Source: Methylotenera sp.
Lineage (GTDB): Bacteria > Pseudomonadota > Gammaproteobacteria > Burkholderiales > Methylophilaceae
Direction: 5' to 3'
Assembly (NCBI GenBank): GCA_027487055.1
Contig: JAIYEJ010000321.1
Location: forward strand, 1-25,865
DNA length: 25,865 nt
The notes under the pieces were generated by a model, which saw only the letters and a program-made list of their open reading frames with translations, had not been told where the DNA came from and searched no databases. Each line of letters starts with the position of its first letter. The first letter of the stretch is position 1. Shown in pieces: positions 20,815 through 25,865 of the stretch. The translations under genes were made by a program, and so were the position numbers.

Positions 20815-21618
20815 TTATAACGCATAGTCAATGATTAGTGGCGCATGGTCACTAAAGCGCTCACTTTTGTAAATACTTGTTTGAATTGCTTTTTGTGCCA
20901 AACTAGGTGTGGCTACTTGATAATCAATTCGCCAACCCACATTCTTCTCGTACGCCGCACCGCGGTTGCTCCACCATGTATAGCATGCATCTGTATCATT
21001 TGGATGTAGCTTTCGGTAAACGTCCACCCAGCCAACATCATTCAATAATTGTGTCATCCAAGCCCTTTCTTCGGGCAAGAAGCCAGAATTTTTTTTATTC
21101 CCTTTGTAATTTTTTAAATCAATTTCTTGATGCGCAATATTCCAATCACCACACACGATAACATCTCGCCCACTGGCTTTAAGTGCTTGTAAATGTGGCA
21201 TAAATCGTGACATCACGCTAAATTTAAAAGTCTGGCGCTCTTCACCACTCGAACCGCTCGGCAAATAAAGTGACACGACGCTTAAATTACCAAACTGACA
21301 CTCTAAATAACGGCCTTCGGCATCAATGTCCGTCATATCGCTTAAGATATCACCTACAGAATAAGCGTTTAATCCCACAATTACTTGGTCTGGCTTATTT
21401 TTGCAGTATATGCCAACGCCGCTATAGCCTTTTTTCTCTGCATAATGAAAATAACCCAAATAACCTGCAGGCGCGAGCATATCTGGCGTCATATCTGTTG
21501 CTTGCGCTTTTAATTCTTGTAAGCAAATCACATCGGCATTTTGCGTTAGCATCCAATTTAAAAAGCCCTTATTTGTAGCAGATCGTATTCCATTCAAATT
21601 GGCAGTTATAATACGCAT
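20815..21618 (-). CDS. xthA: Exodeoxyribonuclease III (class II AP endonuclease)
   Basis: Cuts DNA 5' of abasic sites and degrades 3' ends in base-excision repair. The 267-residue endonuclease/exonuclease/phosphatase-fold protein has N7 and N9 in ANLNGIR, metal ligand E35 in CLQELK, Y118 in VSLYLPSG, D158 and N160 in CGDWNIAH, and H258 in SDHAPL, the complete active-site set. AAGAAAG lies 5 bases before the ATG. Its start is only 15-24 bases from that of the divergent pyrE, so the two promoters must overlap each other's 5' ends. Confidence 0.96.
   Translation of the reverse strand: MRIITANLNGIRSATNKGFLNWMLTQNADVICLQELKAQATDMTPDMLAPAGYLGYFHYAEKKGYSGVGIYCKNKPDQVIVGLNAYSVGDILSDMTDIDAEGRYLECQFGNLSVVSLYLPSGSSGEERQTFKFSVMSRFMPHLQALKASGRDVIVCGDWNIAHQEIDLKNYKGNKKNSGFLPEERAWMTQLLNDVGWVDVYRKLHPNDTDACYTWWSNRGAAYEKNVGWRIDYQVATPSLAQKAIQTSIYKSERFSDHAPLIIDYAL
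21607..21612 (+). promoter_or_regulatory. Perfect -10 box for pyrE inside the start of xthA
   Basis: TATAAT on the plus strand lies within codons 3-4 of the divergent xthA. It predicts a pyrE transcript start near 21619. No clear -35 box is present (CGTATT at the 17-base spacing). Confidence 0.4.
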
Positions 21619-21642
21619 AATTACTTTCTTAATATGGTTAGC

Positions 21643-22287
21643 ATGATAGATTTAAGCCAAGAGTTTATAGCGTTTTCGGTAAAAAAGCAGGTATTAAAAT
21701 TTGGTGAGTTTAAAACCAAAGCAGGGCGCTTAAGCCCTTATTTTTTTAATGCTGGGTTATTTAATGATGGCGAAAGCCTACTTAAGTTAGGCGAGTTTTA
21801 TGCAAAAAGCATCCAAACTTCTGGTATTCAATTTGATATGCTTTTTGGGCCCGCCTACAAAGGCATCCCCTTGGTTGCTGCAATTAGTATTGCGTTTGCC
21901 AAAAATGGTCACAATTATCCTTATGCTTATAACCGCAAAGAAGCCAAAGACCATGGCGAAGGAGGCACCTTAGTAGGTGCTCCACTTGCGGGGAATATAC
22001 TCATAATAGATGATGTTATTTCTGCAGGCACTTCCGTACGTGAATCTGTCGAGACCATCGCACAAAGTGGCGCCAAGCCTAGTGGAGTAGCAATTGCGCT
22101 CGATCGCCAAGAAAAAGGTACAGGGCAACTTTCAGCGGTACAAGAGGTAGAAACACTACATCATATCCCAGTATGTAGCATCGCCAATTTAACCGATTTA
22201 TTAAAATTCGTTCACAATCAAAGTGATATGGCACAGCACTTGCTTAAGATTGAGCAATATCAACAACAGTATGGCATCGCCAGTTAA
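21643..22287 (+). CDS. pyrE: Orotate phosphoribosyltransferase
   Basis: Joins orotate to PRPP to give orotidine monophosphate in pyrimidine synthesis. The protein is 214 residues from this start. Marks are KKQVLKFGEFKTKAGRLSPY near the N-terminus, FGPAYKGIPL, the flexible loop YNRKEAKDHGEGG and the PRPP-binding motif ILIIDDVISAGTSVRES (about 119-135). The ATG at 21643 is preferred because it gives an N-terminus of the same length as E. coli PyrE (MIDLSQEFIAFS against MKPYQRQFIEFA); the in-frame ATG at 21634 would add three residues. Neither has a strong ribosome binding site. A 4-base gap separates it from the DUF4124 gene. Confidence 0.95.
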   Translation: MIDLSQEFIAFSVKKQVLKFGEFKTKAGRLSPYFFNAGLFNDGESLLKLGEFYAKSIQTSGIQFDMLFGPAYKGIPLVAAISIAFAKNGHNYPYAYNRKEAKDHGEGGTLVGAPLAGNILIIDDVISAGTSVRESVETIAQSGAKPSGVAIALDRQEKGTGQLSAVQEVETLHHIPVCSIANLTDLLKFVHNQSDMAQHLLKIEQYQQQYGIAS

Positions 22288-22291
22288 TTTA

Positions 22292-22951
22292 ATGAAAAAA
22301 ATTATTTTTGTCTTCATAGCAAGCGCTAGCTTTTTTTTCAATACAGCGCATGCTGGAAAAATCGTAAAATGGGTAGATAACAACGGCGTGACGCAATATG
22401 GCGATAAATTACCCCCTGAATATGCGGGCCGTAAAAATAGCGAAATGAATGATCGTGGCCTTGTAGTTAAGCAAAATAATGTGCAAACTTCGCCAAAATC
22501 TGAAGCTGAAACTCAGCTAAAAATAGATCAAGCACGTAAAGATAAAATTTTGATTGCATCTTATAGCAATGCGAACGAAATTGACTTAGCGCGTGACCGC
22601 AGTTTAGAAATGGACAAAGCGGCGTTAACAAGTCTTACAGCTCAAAAAGATAACATTACAGCGCGGATTGCACGCAATAATCAAACAGTGGATGGTTTTA
22701 AAAAGCGCAATAAACCCTTACCTGTTAATTTGGAGACTGAATTAAAAGATGCTGTTGCACAGTCTGCAAGAATCGATAAACAAATGGCTGATAGAAAACT
22801 AGCAATGGAAGTCACAAAGAAGAATTTTGCTGCGGATAAAGAGCGCTTTATAGCACTTAAACAAGCTGCAGGCGCTCCTATTGAAGCGCCAACAGCTGAA
22901 GCTACACCTGCTGTGTTAAGTGAATCGACTAAAGCAGACACGCAGAAGTAA
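22292..22951 (+). CDS. DUF4124-domain exported protein
   Basis: A 219-residue secreted protein, with start at MKKIIFVFIASASFFFNTAH; the frame is open further upstream inside pyrE, but this ATG gives a proper signal peptide cut after residue 21 (AHA). Residues ~22-46 (GKIVKWVDNNGVTQYGDKLP) match the short DUF4124 motif, which in other proteins sits at the N-terminus of envelope proteins. Residues ~70-195 are highly charged and likely a coiled coil (LEMDKAALTSLTAQKDNITA, LKDAVAQSARIDKQMADRKL). The C-terminus is Ala/Pro-rich. It is 4 bases from pyrE and its stop abuts the gatB stop. Function unknown; a periplasmic structural or adaptor role is a guess. Confidence 0.85.
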   Translation: MKKIIFVFIASASFFFNTAHAGKIVKWVDNNGVTQYGDKLPPEYAGRKNSEMNDRGLVVKQNNVQTSPKSEAETQLKIDQARKDKILIASYSNANEIDLARDRSLEMDKAALTSLTAQKDNITARIARNNQTVDGFKKRNKPLPVNLETELKDAVAQSARIDKQMADRKLAMEVTKKNFAADKERFIALKQAAGAPIEAPTAEATPAVLSESTKADTQK

Positions 22952-24403
22952 TTAACTAGTTAGTTTTTTCTTTAAGATTTCGTTAACTTGCGCGGGGTTA
23001 GCTTTACCTTTTGAGGCTTTCATACACTGACCGACCAACGCATTAAACGCTTTTTCTTTACCCGCTTTAAATTCTTCGACCATAGCTGGATTGGCTGCAA
23101 GCACTTCGTCAATAATCGCTTCAATCGCACCAGTGTCGGACTCTTGTTTGAGGCCTTTGGCTTCGATGATTGCATCCACCTCGCCTTCGCCAGCCCAAAG
23201 TGATTCAAACACTTGTTTGGCCGCGTTGTTTGAAATGGTGTTATCACGTACTCTTTCAAGTAGCGCCGCCAAAAGCTTTGCGGATACTGGGCTTTGGAGC
23301 ACCGTTTTATCCTCGGCATTTAACTTTGCACTTAACGCACCTAAAATCCAGTTAGTTGCTGGCTTCGCTTCGGCACCTGCTTTCACAGTTGACACAAAAT
23401 AATCAGCAAGCGATTTTGATGCTGTCAGCGCGTTGGCATCGTAGCTAGAAAGTTGATACTCACTCATGAACTTAGCTTGCAAGGCTTGTGGCAACTCAGG
23501 CATATTGGCTTGCACGCGCGCTTTATCAGCCTCAGTCACTTCTAGTGGTAACAAGTCTGGGTCGGGGAAGTAACGGTAATCGTTGGCTTCTTCTTTGCTT
23601 CGCATGGCTTTTGTTTCACCTGTATCTGGGTTAAACAAGACTGTGGCTTGCTGAATCTTGCCGCCGTCTTCTAGCGTGTCGATTTGCCATTGGGTTTCAT
23701 ACTCAATCGCCTGTTGCATAAATTTAAACGAGTTGAGGTTTTTAATCTCACGGCGTGTACCAAGTTTTTCCGTGCCTTTTGGTCGCACCGATACGTTCAC
23801 ATCACAACGAAATGAACCTTCTTGCATATTGCCATCGCAAATACCAATCCATTGCACTAACTCGTGCAATTTTTTGGCATAGGCCACGGCTTCTGCAGCG
23901 CTTCGCATATCGGGTTCGGTCACGATTTCTAACAATGGCGTGCCAGCACGGTTCAAGTCGATACCTGACATGCCTTCTACAGCCCCATGCACCGATTTGC
24001 CTGCATCTTCTTCAAGGTGCGCGCGGGTAATGTTGATGACCTTTTCATACGCCTCAGTATTCTTGCTAGCAGGCACTTGTATGGTCAATTTGCCTTTGCC
24101 GACCACAGGCAATTCAAATTGACTGATTTGGTAGCCTTTAGGCAAATCTGGGTAAAAATAATTTTTACGTGCAAACACGCTACGTGGCGCAATTTCAGCT
24201 TCAATCGCTAGGCCAAATTTAATGGCGCATTCGACGGCTTCTTTATTCAACACGGGCAACACACCTGGCAAGGCGATGCTCACTTCACACGCTTGGGTGT
24301 TAGGCTCGGCGCCATAGGTGGTGGATGCCCCACTGAAAATTTTGGTGTTGGTTTTTAATTGTGTATGGGTTTCTAACCCGATAACGACTTCCCATTCCAT
24401 CAT
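22952..24403 (-). CDS. gatB: Asp/Glu-tRNA amidotransferase subunit B
   Basis: The tRNA-binding, kinase-like subunit of GatCAB, which activates misacylated Glu-tRNA(Gln) or Asp-tRNA(Asn) and amidates it with ammonia from GatA. The 483 residues include VVIGLETHTQLKTNTKIFSG, FYPDLPKGYQISQFELPV, HLEEDAGKS, DLNRAGTPLLEIVTEPD, RCDVNVSVRP and YRYFPDPDLLPL, followed by a helical domain and the C-terminal YqeY-like tRNA-binding domain (about 335-483). The first of two tandem ATGs overlaps the gatA stop by 4 bases (ATGA), with AAGGA 5-6 bases upstream. It ends directly against the convergent DUF4124 gene, leaving no spacer. Confidence 0.97.
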   Translation of the reverse strand: MMEWEVVIGLETHTQLKTNTKIFSGASTTYGAEPNTQACEVSIALPGVLPVLNKEAVECAIKFGLAIEAEIAPRSVFARKNYFYPDLPKGYQISQFELPVVGKGKLTIQVPASKNTEAYEKVINITRAHLEEDAGKSVHGAVEGMSGIDLNRAGTPLLEIVTEPDMRSAAEAVAYAKKLHELVQWIGICDGNMQEGSFRCDVNVSVRPKGTEKLGTRREIKNLNSFKFMQQAIEYETQWQIDTLEDGGKIQQATVLFNPDTGETKAMRSKEEANDYRYFPDPDLLPLEVTEADKARVQANMPELPQALQAKFMSEYQLSSYDANALTASKSLADYFVSTVKAGAEAKPATNWILGALSAKLNAEDKTVLQSPVSAKLLAALLERVRDNTISNNAAKQVFESLWAGEGEVDAIIEAKGLKQESDTGAIEAIIDEVLAANPAMVEEFKAGKEKAFNALVGQCMKASKGKANPAQVNEILKKKLTS

Positions 24404-25865
24404 TCAATTCCTTGTGGCATCGCAAGATGCCAATCTGTTACTTGTTGATACGCGTGCGCGACATCTAACATGCGCGCTTCATCAAAATAATTACCCATCA
24501 ATTGCAAACCAACTGGAAGTCCGTTGATGAATCCCGCTGGAATACTCATGCCCGGCAAGCCAGCCAAATTAGTCGCAATGGTGTACACATCTTGCAAATA
24601 CATGGCGACTGGGTCATCCGCTTTTTCGCCTGCCTTAAAGGCGGTAGATGGCGCGGTTGGCCCCATAATCACGTCACATTGTTTAAAAGCCTCTGTAAAG
24701 TCTTGCGCAATTAAGCGGCGAAGTTGTTGTGCTTTAAGGTAATAGGCATCATAATAACCTGCACTTAACACATAAGTACCGATCAAAATACGGCGCTTAA
24801 CTTCGGCGCCAAAGCCTTCAGCGCGCGATTTCATGTACATCTCCATCAAATCATCGTATTCTGCAGTGCGGTGGCCGTAACGCACGCCATCATAGCGTGA
24901 GAGGTTAGAGCTGGCCTCGGCTGGGGCGAGCACGTAGTATACTGGGATCGACAATTGTGTGTTTGGCAATGAAATATCGACGATGGTCGCACCCAGTTTT
25001 TTGTACTCGGCAATGGCGTCTTGCACCACTTTGGCCACGCCTGCATCCAACCCTTCGGCAAAGTATTCTTTTGGTAAGCCGATACGCAAACCTTTCAGCG
25101 CTTGTTCGCCCGTCATCTTTTCCAAGCCACGAGTGTAATCTTCTTTTGGGTGGTTGAGGCTGGTAGAGTCGCGCTCGTCAAAACCTGCCATTACGTTCAT
25201 CATGAGTGCGCAGTCTTCAGCAGATTTTGCCATGGGGCCTGCTTGGTCGAGTGATGAAGCAAACGCAATCATGCCGTAACGTGACACCAAGCCATAAGTT
25301 GGTTTTAAGCCTGTAAAACCACACAAGCTGGCTGGCTGGCGAATCGAGCCACCTGTATCGGTGCCTGTGGCCGCCGCACACAAACGTGCAGCCACAGCAG
25401 CGGCTGAACCGCCCGAACTACCGCCAGGAACACGGTCAAAATCCCAAGGGTTTTTCACGCCACCAAAATAGCTAGTCTCGTTTGAAGAGCCCATCGCGAA
25501 CTCGTCCATATTGGTTTTACCCAAGTTAATAGCACCAACGGCATCAAATTGGTTAATTACATGTGCATCATAAGGTGCGGTGAAATTCTCCAACATTTTT
25601 GAACCACACGTGGTTTTCCACCCAGCCGCGCAAAAAATATCTTTTTGTGCAAATGGAATACCTGTCAATGCTTGCGCTTTACCGCTCGCAATTATGGCAT
25701 CCGCCGCTTTGGCTTGTGCCATAGTCTTTGCCTCATCTAAGGCAATGTATGCATTAATGGTTGGGTTATACTTGGCAATGCGGCTTAAAAAAGTCTGCGT
25801 CAGTTCTACGCTCGAAATTTCTTTTTTTGCCAACATTTGGCTATATTGTTTTAAACTCTGGTTAA
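24400..25865 (-). CDS. gatA: Asp/Glu-tRNA amidotransferase subunit A (5' end cut by window)
   Basis: The glutamine-hydrolysing amidase subunit of GatCAB. The Lys-cisSer-Ser triad is visible: Lys in GIPFAQKDIF, Ser in RVPGGSSGGSAAAVAARL and Ser in TDTGGSIRQPAS, with spacing equal to K79/S154/S178 of the Staphylococcus enzyme. The first ATG inside the window (25836) is not the real start: the frame stays open to the edge and reads N-Q-S-L-K-Q-Y-S-Q before that Met, matching the usual NxSLKQLS-like N-terminus of GatA. About 488 residues are visible and the gene continues past 25865, probably preceded by gatC. gatB follows with a 4-base overlap. Confidence 0.97.
   Translation of the reverse strand, partial: NQSLKQYSQMLAKKEISSVELTQTFLSRIAKYNPTINAYIALDEAKTMAQAKAADAIIASGKAQALTGIPFAQKDIFCAAGWKTTCGSKMLENFTAPYDAHVINQFDAVGAINLGKTNMDEFAMGSSNETSYFGGVKNPWDFDRVPGGSSGGSAAAVAARLCAAATGTDTGGSIRQPASLCGFTGLKPTYGLVSRYGMIAFASSLDQAGPMAKSAEDCALMMNVMAGFDERDSTSLNHPKEDYTRGLEKMTGEQALKGLRIGLPKEYFAEGLDAGVAKVVQDAIAEYKKLGATIVDISLPNTQLSIPVYYVLAPAEASSNLSRYDGVRYGHRTAEYDDLMEMYMKSRAEGFGAEVKRRILIGTYVLSAGYYDAYYLKAQQLRRLIAQDFTEAFKQCDVIMGPTAPSTAFKAGEKADDPVAMYLQDVYTIATNLAGLPGMSIPAGFINGLPVGLQLMGNYFDEARMLDVAHAYQQVTDWHLAMPQGIE

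Noticed and set aside
23020..24527. Many 60-103 codon open frames within gatB on both strands
   Set aside because: They are shadows of gatB, which is complete and carries all family motifs.
25836..25865. ATG at 25836 as the start of gatA
   Set aside because: The frame is open to the window edge and the upstream residues fit the family N-terminus, so the gene is partial here.
1..25865. Defence, phage, CRISPR, insertion sequence or secondary-metabolite locus
   Set aside because: No transposase, integrase, nuclease array, direct-repeat array or synthetase-like gene was found; the content is core metabolism, translation and envelope genes.

Overview
The window reads as core chromosome of a betaproteobacterium of the Methylophilaceae, most likely Methylotenera or a close relative. 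This rests on recognised protein styles (MetX/MetW/AmpG cluster, Pseudomonas-type HemB, betaproteobacterial ECF sigma/anti-sigma pair), a moderate-to-low GC appearance and general gene content. It is inference, with no database search behind it. Almost all DNA is coding. I see no phage, insertion sequence, CRISPR array, toxin-antitoxin or defence locus, and no rRNA or tRNA gene.

Layout. 1-2221: a conserved protein of unknown function (+), then an ECF sigma factor and its probable membrane anti-sigma partner (-), overlapping by GTGA. 2222-2577 is noncoding and holds hairpins that probably end the next operon. 2578-9553 is one long minus-strand unit, in transcription order rpe, gph, a previously unannotated 17-residue Trp-rich leader peptide, trpE, trpG, trpD, a DUF3465 lipoprotein, trpC, hemB. 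Most junctions inside trp are 1-8 nt overlaps. 9688-13677 (+): hemA, prfA, a low-GC secreted repeat-like protein, prmC. 13660-14205 (-): a gamma-carbonic-anhydrase-like hexapeptide protein. 14314-19644 (+): a stand-alone BLUF photoreceptor, metX, metW, an AmpG-like permease, a DUF1223 exported protein and an EamA/DMT transporter. 19696-21618 (-): an M48-like protein with broken zinc ligands, then exonuclease III. 21643-22951 (+): pyrE and a DUF4124 exported protein. 22952-25865 (-): gatB and gatA; the true gatA start lies beyond the right edge.

How the genes work together. trpEGDC take chorismate and anthranilate to indole-glycerol phosphate. rpe fits the pentose-phosphate/ribulose-monophosphate chemistry of methylotrophs. 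HemA and HemB are the first and third steps from Glu-tRNA towards porphobilinogen. PrfA and PrmC are a release factor and its glutamine methylase. MetX and MetW open methionine synthesis. GatA and GatB are two subunits of the amidotransferase that makes Gln-tRNA(Gln) and/or Asn-tRNA(Asn).

The most interesting signal is the trpE leader (about 7991-8121): a short ORF with two TGG codons followed by mutually exclusive hairpins, plus a 14-bp long-range helix joining the Trp-codon region to the segment just upstream of the trpE ribosome binding site. No U-tract terminator is visible, so control of trpE translation is a reasonable alternative to classic attenuation. Other points worth checking are the M48-like pseudo-protease, -10 boxes placed exactly for leaderless hemA and metX mRNAs, and a low-GC gene wedged between prfA and prmC.
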